A DNA stretch of 64,000 nucleotides, taken from Budorcas taxicolor (Eukaryota; Chordata; Mammalia; Artiodactyla; Bovidae). The notes below the pieces were generated by a model. The model searched no databases. It saw nothing but the letters and a program-made list of their open reading frames with translations, and was not told the DNA's origin. The stretch lies in the NCBI RefSeq assembly GCF_023091745.1, contig NC_068910.1, positions 45,061,272 to 45,125,271 on the forward strand. The letters run 5' to 3'. The position numbers and the translations under genes are program-made. Below are positions 20,625 through 33,100 of this stretch, piece after piece (within the stretch, counting starts at the first letter, position 1; the number at the start of each line of letters is the position of its first letter).

Positions 20625-23600
20625 GTGAGTAAATGAATATTACTCCGAGTTAGTCATGCCCACTTGAGTAAAACTGTATTTACAAATGTGTTTCACAGTT
20701 TTCTGGTTGATCTATTTTTAAAAATGTTCATTTCTTTGCTCATTGTTCTATACCTAGGACTTGAAAGGAGGTCTTAGGTCAACGTTAGGTTGTAAGGCTC
20801 TCTTAGACCGTAAACAACCTGAGTGATTTTGTTCACAGCTGTAAACTCTGCACCTGTGTACAGTACCTGGTGCATAGTAGGTACTTAATAAAAATTGGTC
20901 AAATGTACGAATATCTTTGAGTATTCTTTACGTGTTGGTTGTGATGCTAAGAGGGACAGAAACGTGTCTCCGACAGCAAAGATATTACTGTCAGGGTAAG
21001 GAGACAGAATGCTAGATCCAGGAAGTCAAAGGAATAGGAAAAAAGCTAATGAAAAAGCTGTTAGAAAATAGCGCGGGATACTTAAAAATGAGTCTTGTAT
21101 GTGTGCTTGCTATGAAAGTAAAGGGAAGGAAGAAGTGATGCTTGGTGATGCTTTTCAGGTGCTAAGGGATGACTTCATGGAAGAAGCCAAAGTTTAACCC
21201 TCAGCTCTCTGGCAGAAAGGGGGCTGGACCTGGGAAAGAGGTGGAGGGCATTTTACACGAGCAGACACTTTGTTGTCATTGTTCAGTCGCCAAGTTGTGT
21301 CTCGGCAACCCCATGAACTGCAGCACACCAGGCTTCCCTGTCCTTCGCTATCTCCCTGAGTCTGCTCAAACTCATGTCCATCAAGTCAGTGATGCCATCC
21401 AACCATCTCATCCTCTGTCGTCCCCTTCTCTTCTTGCGCTCAATCTTCCCTAGCATCAAGGTCTTTTCCAGTGAATCGTCTCTTCACATCAGGTGGCCAG
21501 AGTATTGGAGCTTCAGCCTTAGCATCAGTCCTTCATCAGACACTTCATGAAACCATACAAAACACCCCCTAAAAATGTCCAGGAGGTATATAAAAGGAGT
21601 TCTAGAAAGGAAACAGAAAAAGGAGAGGAAGAAATCATCAAAGAAAGTCTCAGGACTGGTGTATGCTTTTTCAGGTTGAATGGGCCCATGCAATGCCCAG
21701 ACTGGCTGAAACTGGCGCATATGATTGGAACGTTTCAGAATCCTGGGGACAGGAAGACACTACAGACTTCCAAAAATAGAAAATAGGTCAGAAACACTGG
21801 AAGCTAGAAGGCAGTGAAGTAATATCTTCATTTCTGAAGGAAAATGGTTTCAGTCTAGAATTCTGAACTCACCCAGCTGCCAACAACTTGTGAGGGTAGA
21901 GTAAAGATAAGATCTCTGAAAAGATAATGTTGTCAGACTCTTTCTCATGGCAGTGTATTGAGGGAAGACTTAATCAGTTAGCTTGGGGGATTGAATTATC
22001 AGTAAGTATATAATAAACTAAGCACATTATGAAACAAGATAGATACCAACTTTTGGGAAAATGGTAAATTGTAGGAAAGGAAAATCATAGCATGTTGTAA
22101 GGCTCAACTGTATGTAGTCGTAATAATGAAAGTACTGTTGACGGAATGAAAAGGATGATATAATGATATTGTGAGAATGGTGGGTAGAAATGAGGGAGGT
22201 GGGTTGGAAAGAGAGTTTAATCCTCATTTGCCAAAGTTAAAAAAAATAGCTCTAAAAGCATGTTGTCTGGTGGCATGAAAACAAATCCTAAAGGAATCAC
22301 ATGAACAAGTCATTGCTTCAGGTGTCGGGGGGTTGTGATGAGAGAGTGCTCGTTTTCAGAACAGCATTCTGACTAATGATTCTCCATGAAGGTTATAGCA
22401 GTTTTTGTTCCCCTAGCCATGTCTCAGAGTACCCTCCCTACATGCTGGGTCATTTGGGTCTTTCAAGCAAGAGATGCCAAGTGGGATTTAATGCACAGGA
22501 GGTTTGTAGAGAGGATCATCTGTAGAAGGATAAAGTAGGAAGGAGCAGGCTTAGACAGTGATATAGGCTTCTGACTTTGGTACGTGTCTGAAGCTTGTGA
22601 AAGGAGAGAGGGAAGGAAGGAGACTTGGATAGGAAAAGCCTCAGACTACAGCATGGTTCTGAGAACGTATTAGCCAGGCTCAGCATTGCACAATGGCTTC
22701 ATTCCACTGTTTCGTGGGGTTCAGCCCGTGGCCTAGGTGTGGGGGTGCTGCAGCCAAAGGGGGACAAGCAGATGGTGTCAGTCAGCTCTGCTTCTCACAG
22801 CAAATTCTTTGGAGGGGAGATCTGGGTGGGGTGGAGCACTTTCGTGGCTAACATCCCCACCATCTATTTTTTCAATCTAACTTGATTTTTGTAGTGTGAG
22901 AATTGAAAAATTACATATTGGTGTTGTTTTGCATTTATCTTAATATGGATGACATTAAGGATTTTCTGTTTAAGAGCCATTTGTGTTTTCTTTAAATTGA
23001 ACATATCTTTTATTTATTTTTTAATTAAAGCTATTAATGCCTCTGTTGTAAAGTACCTAAATAATAATGTCATAGCAAGTTAACCTTACTGGATAAGTAA
23101 AATATAAATTCTGCTCATTATCCTGTTCCATCTGATTGGTATTTTTATAACTCCTGTCAACACTTCATAGAGGATAAATAGTAAAGATATAAACACACCT
23201 TAAAAAGTCTGATGTAGATAGAAATTAAAAATTAGGAAAAATTCCTTTTTCTACAGTGTTCTAAGTGAAATAATTACATATGCATTATCAAATAATATCT
23301 ACTTTAAACCTAATTGAATATATTAATATTTATGGGAATAATCATTGGAAAATTATTTCGCTCTTTATTATTCAGTATTTAACATTCACACAATCTGCAG
23401 TCTTCTATAATTGTGTTACATTTGTTGCATTTTTATTGGGATGTTTTATTTCAAATTAATTTTCTTAAGTTTTTGTATTTTTTATATTATATCCTTTTGC
23501 TTCATATTTTTACTTAGTGCAGTTTTATATTTAGAGCTAACAAATATTTGATTCTTGTCTAATATCTACTTCTAATTTGAGTAACTGACAGGCCACTTAT

Positions 23601-23821
23601 TACATTTTCCAGTTTTGGCATTTATTTCAAAAAGCTATAAAGAACTGCCTTCCCCAACTTACTTTTATTTGTTATTTATTTGGGAGATGGATTTAAATTG
23701 TTAATATAATTTATTTGCCTTCTGCCAAACTAGAAACAGAATACTTATTTAAAAGGCTTTCATATTTGAAACTTTTATGTTTATCAGTTTCCGAGATTGT
23801 GCTCATCTTTTGTTTCCAAAG
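20625..23821 (+). other. ANO10: ANO10 intron 2
   Basis: 3.2 kb. It contains a BovB 3' fragment at 21274-21540 and a MIR-like tail near 20840-20900 ('gcatagtaggtacttaataa'). The rest, including the AT-rich 22860-23790, shows no gene or RNA I can support. Confidence 0.8.
21274..21540 (-). repeat. BovB 3'-end fragment
   Basis: Reverse-oriented, diverged copy of the last ~260 bp of BovB: 'tgttcagtcgccaagttgtg', 'catgtccatcaagtcagtga', 'tctcatcctctgtcgtcccc'. Confidence 0.88.
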
Positions 23822-24019
23822 GTGCTCAGCTGTTGTTTAGACCGTTGTTAAATAAATATGAGAAAGAAACACTAGAAAATCAGAACTTATATCTTGTCGG
23901 TGCCTCCAAGATTCGACTGCTGCTGGGGGCAGAAGCAGTGGGATTGGTGAAAGAGTGCAGTGATAACACCATGAGAGCCTTCACGTATGGAACCCGACAC
24001 AACTTCAAAGATTTTGATG
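23822..24019 (+). CDS. ANO10: ANO10 exon 3 (residues 47-112)
   Basis: Acceptor ccaaag|gtgctcag at 23821/23822 and donor gatg|gtaagt at 24019/24020. 198 nt, phase 1 at both ends. Encodes cytosolic-domain sequence AQLLFRPLLNKYEKETLEN, LYLVGASKIRLLLGAEAVGL and KECSDNTMRAFTYGTR. The exon is a multiple of three, so skipping it would keep the frame but delete 66 residues of the N-terminal domain. A hAT-type repeat begins 63 bp after the donor. Confidence 0.97.
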
Positions 24020-25132
24020 GTAAGTTCCAAGATTGTTTCTATCAGAGTCAGTTTATCAAAATGAAGTCTTTGATGAATAGATCAGGGGTCAGCGAAGTTT
24101 TCCAGTAAAGGGCCTGATAGTAAATATTTTAGGCTGTGTGGACGCTATGATCTGTCAGAGTTATTCAGCACAACCTTTGTCAAGCAAATGCAGCCTGCAG
24201 CCATAAGAAGCAAATGAATGAAGCTATGTACCAATAAAACTTTATTTGTCAAACCATGTGGGATCAGGTTTGGAGATTTACTTGATAGCCTCTGGAATAG
24301 ATGATCATAAACTAAGATGACATATGTCACTTATTTATATAATTCTAAGTCTTAGAATGGTGATGCTCATTAGATTGATATAAGTAAGAAGCACAGTAGT
24401 ATTTCATATCCTGTAATCCCCTATCTTGCTTCTGTTCTGGCCTCAAAAGGGGTTTCAGAAGAGAGTGATTTCTGGAAAGAACTGTGAAATCCAGGATGGC
24501 TGTGAAAGCAGAGTGGGAGGTTGCTTTCAGAACCAAACTAGCTGGTCCCTTCCAAGGCCTTTCAGAGTTAGAAGATACAATTGGACTTCTTCAGACTCAG
24601 TCACTCTGGATTTTTATATATTGGTAAATAAATGATTGAGGTGGAATTTACCACATTTGAGGGGATTCACCTGTCAAAAAATGACACTATTTTCTTATCA
24701 GACTTTCTTCTCCTTCATTTATGTGAGGGATGTTGGATTCCACAAGGAAATCGGCCTGGGCTTGAGAGTTTTGAAGAGTATTTGCCTTGTAGGCAAACTT
24801 CAGATCCATTCCTAATTAAAAATATTGTTAAAGAATATATTACTTTCTGTTCATTTTAGTTAAATGAGGGCAAGCAAGTTGTTGCCCTGCATTTGGTTGT
24901 TTGAGCCATATGATCATCAGCGTAATGATTGAAGAACTGTATTATGTGAAGGCATTACAGAATATTTTTATTCTTACATCCTTTTCTATGTAATTTTTAT
25001 TACTTGGATTACTCTTTATGGTAATTACTTATTGTCTATACCATTATTTCATAATCCCAGGTTATTTGAATATTTTAGATTTTGTTTTGGCTAATACTGA
25101 GAAAATAACTGTGAGTTTTTGTTTTGTTTTAG
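24020..25132 (+). other. ANO10: ANO10 intron 3
   Basis: 1.1 kb. It contains a hAT-type MITE at 24083-24275. The rest is AT-rich with no recognised gene or RNA. Confidence 0.8.
24083..24275 (+). mobile_element. hAT (Charlie/MER1-group-like) non-autonomous DNA transposon
   Basis: Begins 'caggggtcagcgaagttttc', followed by 'gtaaagggcctgatagtaaa' and 'tattttaggctgtgtgg', and ends near 'ccaataaaactttatttgtc'. This is the familiar pattern of an old mammalian hAT element. Exact subfamily not assigned. Confidence 0.7.
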
Positions 25133-25267
25133 ATGATAATGATGATTTCCTCAGCATGGCAGAACGTCAATTCATTATCAAACATGAACTTGAAAATCTT
25201 CGAGCCAGAGATGAAAAAATGATCCCTGGTTATCCCCAGGCAAAATTGTACCCAGGAAAATCATTAT
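25133..25267 (+). CDS. ANO10: ANO10 exon 4 (residues 113-157)
   Basis: Acceptor gttttag|atgataat and donor attat|gtaagt. 135 nt, phase 1 at both ends. Encodes DNDDFLSMAERQFIIKHEL, ENLRARDEKMIPGYPQAK and LYPGKSL of the cytosolic N-terminal domain. The last base combines with the next exon to make the Leu of SLLRRLL. The codon run across exons 3-4 gives three consecutive Asp before Asn, an acidic patch. Confidence 0.97.
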
Positions 25268-26492
25268 GTAAGTTATTGTATCAACTAATTTCATGAATAT
25301 ACATTCTAATGCAATTATATTTTGCTTAGTATATGTAAATAACAACTTATAATGACTTTTTCCACCCTTACGGAAAAACTTACACAACTTTACAGTAGTT
25401 TAGTTTTTCACCATTATATATTTTGCCTTTAGACCTTCATGATATTGTAGCTTTAGATCAACTTATTTGTTCTTTATGGTTCTCAACTTCTTTTTTATCA
25501 AGGTTCACAGCATTCAGTAAGCTTAAAATTCAGTGTGAATGCATTTGCATATTACTCAGTTAAAATTAGCCAAGTTTACCGTATGCCCAGACATTATAGT
25601 GTAATGAAAATCTGTGGAGGAATAAAAACTAGACACATGGTCTTCTCCTGGAGCCTTCCTCCCATCTCCTCTCATCTCACTGGGTATGAACAGATACAAA
25701 CATAGAAAGGCTTAAGAAGAGTCGCAGTGGGACATCATACCTGAATGCAAATTAGCAGTTTGTAACTTTCTGATTTTGTATAATTCCGTTTGAATGAAAA
25801 TATCAGTTTGTAGACTGAAAGTATTTATGACATGTAATTCCAAATTTTCCTAAAACCCAGATAATAGCAAGGCCCAGAGCATTTTTGCTGCCTAAGAAAT
25901 TCTTTAAACATACCAGTTTTTGTGTCCCCAGTCTCATTTCCTTGTAATAATCAGTGTCATCCAGGAGGACAGATGCCCAGGTCAGTCCATATTCAGACTT
26001 TCTCACTTGTCACCAAATAGTTTGTTTAAACCAAGATTCAATCATAGATCACTCGTTTTTTTTGTTGTTGTTATTATATCTCTTAAGTTTCTCTCTTTTT
26101 TCTTTAATGTGCTGAAGTACATATAACATAAAATTTACCATTTCCAAAACTTTTAAATGTACAGTTCATTGGTATTAAATACATTCATAATGTTTTACAG
26201 CCATCAACACCATCCATCTCCATAGTTCTTTCCGTCTTGTGAAACTGACACTCTGTATCCGTTAAATAATCACTCTCCCACCTTGTCTTGCTCTAAGACC
26301 TGGAAACCGCCATTTTACTTCTGTCTTGACCATTTTGACTGTTCTGTGTATCTCAAATAAGTGAAATCACACAGTGTTTCTCTTTTTGTGACTGGCATAT
26401 TTCACTTGGTGTAATGTCCTCCAGGTTTATCTTTGTTGTAGCAGATGTCAGAATTCCCTTCTGTTTAAGACTGACTACACAATGTTCCATTG

Positions 26493-26768
26493 TGGAGAAG
26501 GCAATGGCACCCCACTCCAGTACTCTTGCCTAGAAAATCCCATGGACGGAGGAGCCTGGTAGGCTGCGGTCCATGGTGTGGCTAAGAGTCGGACACAACT
26601 GAGCGACTTCACTTTCACTTTTCACTTTCATGCATTGGAGAAGGAAATGGCAACCCACTCCAGTGTTCTTGCCTGGAGAATCCCAGGGACCGAGGAGACT
26701 GGTGGGCTGCCGTCTCGGGTTGCACAGGGTCGGACACGACTGAAGCGACTTAGCAGCAGCAGCAGCAG
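26493..26768 (+). repeat. Bov-A2 dimer SINE with 10-bp TSD
   Basis: Two Bov-A units joined by a CT-rich linker ('ttcactttcacttttcactt') and ending in an AGC tail. Flanked by tgttccattg at 26483-26492 and 26769-26778. Inserted in the older L1. Confidence 0.95.
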
Positions 26769-27172
26769 TGTTCCATTGTATGTATGTACCGCATATTGTT
26801 TATTCACTCCTTCATCAGTGGCTGCTTGGGTTGCCTCCACTTTCTGGTTATTGTGCATAATGATGTAATGACCATGGGTATACACATATTTCTTTGAGAT
26901 CCTGCTCTCAGTTCTTTTTGGTGTATAACAAGAAATGACTTCCTGGATCATATGGTAATTCTGTTTTTAACTTTTTCGGAGTACTTGCATCCTGTTTTCC
27001 ACGGGGACTGTACCATTTCAGATTCGCGCCAACAGTGTATAGCATTGCAGTTTCTCCACTTCCTTGCCCACAGTTGCCCAATGTTCTGATATTTTGATAG
27101 TAGCCATCCTAACAGGTATGAGGTGCTATCTCATTGTAGTTTTTGACTTGCACTTAACCTAGTGACTGTTGA

Positions 27173-27449
27173 GGAGAAGGCAATGGCACCCCACTCCAGT
27201 ACTCTTACCTGGAAGATCCCGTGGATGGAGAAGCCTGGAAGGCTGCAGTCCATGGGGTCGCTGAGGGTCGGACACGACTGAGTGACTTCAATTTTACTTT
27301 TCACTTTCACTTTTCACTTTCATGCATTGGAGAAGGAAATGGCAGCCACTCCAGTGTTATTGCCTGGAGAATCCCAGGGATGGGGGAGCCTGGTGGGCTG
27401 CTGTCTGTGGGGTCGCACAGAGTCAGACACGACTGAAATGACTTAGCAA
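27173..27449 (+). repeat. Bov-A2 dimer SINE with 10-bp TSD
   Basis: Dimer with the same CT-rich linker. Flanked by tgactgttga at 27163-27172 and 27450-27459. Inserted in the same L1. Confidence 0.95.
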
Positions 27450-28342
27450 TGACTGTTGATACTGAGTATATGTCTTCTTTGGAAAAATGTCTATGTATGT
27501 CCTTTGCCTATTTTTGAATCAAGTTTTTGTTGTGATTGTTGAGTTTTAGGCATTCTCTATGTATTCTGGATATTAATCCCTTATGAGATATATGATATGC
27601 AAATGTTTTTCCCCAGATGTTTTCTCCCATTCTGTGGACTGCCAATTTTGACTTTGGTGATACTGTCTTTTGATACACAAAATTTTAACATTTTCCTGTA
27701 CCTTTGGTTCATATCTAAGAAATTATCGCCAAAGACACCGTCCTGAAGCTTATTCTCTGTGTTTTATGTTAGGAACTTTATAGTTTTGGATTTTACGTTT
27801 AGGTTTTTAATCCATTTTGAGTTAATTTTTGTGTATGGTGTTAAGCAACTTCATTCTTTTGCATGTGGATATCCAGTTTTCCTAGCATCCACCTGTCAAA
27901 AACTGTTCTTCACTCATTGAGTCGCCCTGGTACTCTTGTAAAAATCATTTGACCACATATGTGAGGGTTCGTTTCTGAGCTCTCTATTCTGTTCCTTTGG
28001 CCTGTATAGTCTGTCTGTATGCTAGTATGACACTGTTTTGATTATTATGGCTTTGTGGTAAGTTTTGAAATCAGGAAGTTTTGTTTTTCTTCTTTAAAGT
28101 TGTTCTGGCTGTTTGAGTTTCCATGAAACTGGATATGTGTTTTAGGATGGGTGTTTCTAATTTTGCAGAAGACATCATTGGGATTTTGGTAGGAATTGCA
28201 TTGAATCTGTAGATTACTTTGGATAGTATTGACATTTTAATAAGATAAACTCCCATGGGATGTAGGATATGTCTCTATATATGTTTTAATTTCCTTTAGC
28301 ATTGTTTTATAGTTTTTATTTGTATAATCTTTCATGTCCTTG

Positions 28343-28555
28343 TGTGTCGTGTGTCAGTAGCTCAGTCATGTCTGACTCTTTGTGATGCCACGGACTGTAG
28401 CCTTCCAGGCTCCTCCATCCATGGGATTCTCCAGGCGAGAATTACTGGAGTGGGCTGCCATTCCCTTTTCCAGGGAATCTTCTTCACCCCGGGATTCCAC
28501 CTGGGTCTCCCATACTGGAGACAGATTTTTTACCATCTGAGCCACCAGGGAAGCC
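28343..28555 (-). repeat. Bov-tA SINE
   Basis: Reverse full-length copy within the L1: 'agtagctcagtcatgtctga' to 'gagccaccagggaagccc'. Confidence 0.9.
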
Positions 28556-30493
28556 CATCACCTTCTTAGTTAATTCCCAAGTATTTTATTCTTCATGATG
28601 TTATTGAAAATAGAATTGTTTTCATAATTATCTTTTCAGATAGTTCATTGTTAGTGTATAGAGATGAAACTGATTTTTAGGTGCTGACTTTGTGTCCTGC
28701 TACTTTACTGACTTCATTTATTGGCTTTGATAGTATTTTTGTGGAAATTTTAGGGTTTTCTACATATAAGATGATATCATCTGTGAACAGAGACAGTTTT
28801 ACTTCTAACTTTTCAGTGTTGATGTCTTTTATTTCTTTTACTTGCCTATTTGCTCAGGCTAAAACTTCCAATAGCATTTGAATAAAAGTGATGAAAGTGG
28901 TCATCTTTGTCTTATTTCTGATTTTAGAGGAAAGCTTTCATTCTTTCACCATTCAGCATGATGTGAGTTGTGTTTTTTTTTCCTCCCCTTCATTCTGTTA
29001 ATGTGATGTATCACATAGATTGATTTTTAGTACATTGAACTATCCTTGAATTCTCAGAATAAATCCCACTTGTCATGGTATATAATCCTTTTAACATGTT
29101 GCCGAATTGACTTTCCTAGTATTTTGCTGAGGATTTTTGCATCATTGTTCATAAGGGATATTGGTCTATAGTTTTCTCTTCTTGTAGTGCTTTTGTCTGA
29201 CTTTGTGTCAGGGTAATTCTGGCCTCATAGAGTGAGTTAGTAGTGTTCCTTCCTCTTAAATTTTTGAGGAAAATTGGAGAAGGATTGGTATTAGTTTTCC
29301 TTTAAATAGTGGTAAAATTCACCAGTAAAGGTATCAAGTTCTGGTTTTTTCTTTGTCATGAGATTATTTTAGTTGCTGCTTTATAATTATAAATCTGTTC
29401 ACATTTTCTCTTCCTTCTTGATTTAGTTTTGCTATGTTTTGTGTTTGTAGGAATTTGTCCATTTCATCTAGGCTAGCCAGTTTGTTGGTGTACAAGTATT
29501 CATAGTATACTCTTAAAATCTTTCTGATTTCTTTAGAATCAATAGTAACATACCCATTTTCATCTCTGATTTTAGTAGTTTTATGTTGTCTGTTTTTCTC
29601 AGTTCATCTAGCTGAATATTTGTCAGTTTTGTTGATCTTTTCAAAGAACCAACTTTTGGTTTTTGTAATTTTCTCTGTTATCTTTCTATCCTGTTTATCT
29701 CTGCTCCAATCTTTTTTATTTTCTTCCTTCTGCTAGTTTTGGGTTTAAATTGCTCTTCTTCTGATTCCTTAATAGTAAAATTAGGTTGTTATTTGAGATC
29801 TTTCTTGTTTTTAAATATAAGCATTTATTGCTATTAACTGCCCTGTTAGACTTGCTTTCTCTGTGTCCCATATGTTTTGGTATATTGTGTTTGCTTTTCA
29901 TTCGTTTCTAGGTATTTGCTAATTTCCTCTGTAGTTTCTTCCTTGACCCACTGGCTGTTTCAGAATGTGATGTTTACTTTACACACATTTGTGAATTCCT
30001 CAGTTTTCCTTCTGTTATTGATTTCCAACTTTATCCCGCTGTGGTCAGAGGATACTTTTTATAATCCATATCTTTTTAAATCTGTTGAGGCCTAACATAT
30101 GGTCTGTCTTGGAAAATGTCCCGTGTGCGCTCGGGAACCAAGAGTGTGTTCACTCTCTGCTGCCTGGCTTCCCTGTAAACTGCGTTATATACTTTCCTAT
30201 GTCTCTGAGTTAGTGATGTGGCATAGATGCTTTTGCTTGCTCTCCTTGTGGACCTGTATGACTTTTGGGAAATGTCTAGAAACTTGAATGTAGATGCTTA
30301 TCATTCCTCTTTGTCTGCATTTCCAGTTATCTGTGTATGTCTTGATATTAATTATCTTGTAGCAGTATTTTGTTGGACATATCGTCTTTGCTGTGCAGAT
30401 TAAAGATTACCATGATTTCAAAAACATTTTCTTCAGTTACCTTTGAAGAGTTATTTGGTTTTATTTTCTGTTCTTGTCTTTAAGAATGCCATT

Positions 30494-30499
30494 TGTGTA

Positions 30500-30530
<31 letters not shown>

Positions 30531-30540
30531 ATGTAATGTA
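30494..30540. repeat. (TG)n microsatellite
   Basis: A run of about 13 TG dinucleotides within 'gtatgtgtgtg...gtatatgtatg'. Likely length-polymorphic. Confidence 0.9.
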
Positions 30541-31124
30541 TATACTTATATATATGTGTCTTATATATTCTTGAAATATTTTAAAAGTTTTTATGTAATT
30601 TTTTAGGCATGTCCACCATTTTCCAGCTTTGTTCTTTGAATCTTTACTTTTTCAGTAGCTTTTACTGTGACTTTCTTTGTATCTGTAATAGTTTTATTTT
30701 TCTGATATTTTGCTTTTCCAGGCTCCCACCTTCAGCTCTCATAGGTTTTTCTTGATTTTAATTTCAGAGGTGTGGCTTGCTTTAATTTCATGAACTCCTT
30801 GAAGAATTCCGTAATTTTTCTTTGCTCTATGCTGTAACATTTTTGCTGTGTTTCTTCTCTGCATTAAAAAAAATGACTTTCCTCTTTTCTCTTATAGTAT
30901 TCTTACATAGTTTGATGTCAGTTTCTTTGTGGCATTTGCTTATTTTTTTAATGAACCCCTATTTTTTCCAGACCAGCTGTTCTGGGAAGGAAGTGTGTAT
31001 ATTGGGAAGAGGGGATGTTGGGGGGCCTCCAGTCAGGAACTGTGGTGGTCAGGAACTGGGATTCTGCCTGATAGTGTGTTCTCCTTGGGTCATCGTAGAG
31101 CCTCTGTGGAGCCCTTTTCTTTAT

Positions 31125-31320
31125 TCCTTCATTTATTTGACTGTGTTGGGTCTTAGTTGCCTCATGCAGGATGTTTCTGTTGCGGTGCTTGGCCTCAGTA
31201 GTTGTGGTATATGGGTTTAGCTGCTCTGTGGCATGTGGGCTGTTCGTTCCTGGACCAGGGATGGAACCCTCATCCCCTGCCTTAGAAGGTGGACTCTTAA
31301 CCACTGGACCACCAGGGAGG
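31125..31320 (-). repeat. CHR-type tRNA-derived SINE
   Basis: Reverse-oriented: 'gtgttgggtcttagttgcct', 'ggaccagggatggaaccctc' (B-box complement) and 'cttaaccactggaccaccag' (A-box complement). Long form of the CHR family. Confidence 0.75.
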
Positions 31321-31995
31321 GTTAAATCCCCGGAGCCCTATTCTTAAGAGGAGTGTTGCTGGGTTTGACCTTTCCGTCTGTCTTTGGCCAACCAAGACCA
31401 CAGCTGCTGTGCTGCCTATGTCCATCCCTCCATGCCAGTAGGCAGCGCTTTTCCCAAGACGGCAGACGTGCCCTTTCCCCCCTCCAGCCTTGTATCTCTG
31501 GTCTGGCTGCGGTCCCAGGCAGGGAGCACCCCCTTAGCCTGCATTCTGGGTATGGGGACAATAGTTTCTCACCCCTCAGTGTGCAGGAGAACCCTGCCCC
31601 CTGCCACCACTTGTCACCAGGAGGGCCACATTCTGTTTCTGGTTATACGTGTGTCTTGGTCATCAGCGGCCATCTGGGGGCATCCCTCTTCTAGTTGTCT
31701 CTGTGAGCTGAGATCTCAGACTCTGACTGCCTTTGCCTGTTGATTCCTAGTAATTAACAGTCATGCAGGTAACCTAGCGAAAACTTCTTTTTAAAGAGGC
31801 GTTGAGAGAATGGAGACTTTCTTATATATTAACCTTATCCTAAGGGCTATTATTTAGTTTAGGTAAAAGCTCTGTCTCAAAATGTCTATCAGATGATTGC
31901 CATGTTTTGATGGATGGAGTGTGGCAATCTCTTGGGAGGTTTTTAAATATTGTTATTCTTTTTTAGGATAATAACTACCTCTGAATATCTTATGT

Positions 31996-32165
31996 ATGCT
32001 GCTGCTGCTGCTAAGTCGCTTCAGTTGTGTCCGACTCTGTGCAACCCCATAGAGCCCACCAGGCTCCCCCATCCCTGGGATTCTCTAGGCAAGAATACTG
32101 GAATGGGTTGCCATTTCCTTCTCCAATGTGTGAAAGTGAAGTTGCTTAGTCATGTCCGACTCTTA
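31996..32165 (-). repeat. Bov-A2 SINE (partial dimer)
   Basis: Starts with the complement of the AGC tail ('tgctgctgctgctgctaagt'). One full Bov-A unit follows, then the start of a second ('gaagttgcttagtcatgtcc') cut off near 32165. Confidence 0.88.
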
Positions 32166-32922
32166 GCATATACAGATGGATAAATTAGAGTGGTCAGATA
32201 TATTCTGCTTCTAAAATTATTGCCTTATGAGAATAATAGAGAGAATGTCAAGTAAATATCCTGTAGCAGGCGTATAAGACAAACCGTTGATGTGTGTGTT
32301 TGTGTGTATTGCTGGGTATCGTACCATATATCTGTGTATGTATATCTGTATGTCTCTACACACACTGTGTTTTGCCACATACATATTTGCAGTTATTATG
32401 TTAAGCAGGGATGAAAGCAATACCGGAATATAAAAATGCATTTTGAAAACAGGTATCCCTGAGAAGCAGTTTGTTCCTCTTTAAGACAGGAGGGGTCTGT
32501 TCACATCTGAGCGCTAGATGCAGGCAGGGCCTGGGACGGGGGCCAGTGGCAGGGGCGGCAGGGGCCCTGTGTTCCCCGTGTAGCCTTCTCTCCCTGTGGG
32601 TACTGGGTGCTCATCACCCCTCTGCTGGATTGCAGGCAGCGTCACCTGTTCCTCCCTGTCGCAAAGAAACACTGCAAGGAATTGTGAGAGGGACTTCTGT
32701 GTTTACTTTTATGTCACATTAACTGAAGGCTGTGTTGGTATTGTCATTGCGTTATTTTATTTAGAGGGTCCTAGTATAAGCCAAGTTACAGTCTCCCTTA
32801 AATTAGATTATGGTTAGTGTGACTCATTCTTAAACGTCTGTAATAGGTAATAGTCCTAGTGCTTGACAGTGGATCATTCAGCATTCTTAAAGGAATCTTG
32901 GTTTAAATTGTTCCTTTCTTTA

Positions 32923-33100
32923 TTTTTTAATATTTATTTTTGTTTGTTTGGCTGTACCGGGTCTTGATTTCGGCACATGGGATCTTAGTTGCAGCATGTG
33001 GGATCTAGTTGCCCTACCAGAGAGAGACCAGGGATTGAACCTGGGCCCCCTACATTGGGAACACAGAGTCAGCCCCTAGACCTCCCGGGAAGTCCTAAAC
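32923..33100 (-). repeat. CHR-type SINE with 14-bp TSD
   Basis: Reverse-oriented: 'ggctgtaccgggtcttgatt', 'gagaccagggattgaacctg', 'ctagacctcccgggaagtcc'. Flanked by tgttcctttcttta at 32909-32922 and 33101-33114. Confidence 0.85.

Larger units (their letters stand above)
26080..30480 (-). repeat. L1 LINE (3' UTR and ORF2), reverse orientation, interrupted
   Basis: Reverse-oriented L1: 3' UTR-like sequence from about 26080 to 28000, then ORF2 complement to about 30480, with typical blocks such as 'gatgatatcatctgtgaaca' and 'ccaacttttggtttttgtaa'. It is interrupted by Bov-A2 dimers at 26493-26768 and 27173-27449 and by a Bov-tA at 28343-28555, so it is older than those SINEs. The frame is heavily broken. 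Boundaries are approximate. Confidence 0.85.

Noticed and set aside
20273..20632. An open frame extending upstream of the ANO10 start codon into intron 1
   Set aside because: The acceptor at 20470-20471 and the conserved family start at the Met at 20486 show that the upstream part is intronic and only open by chance.
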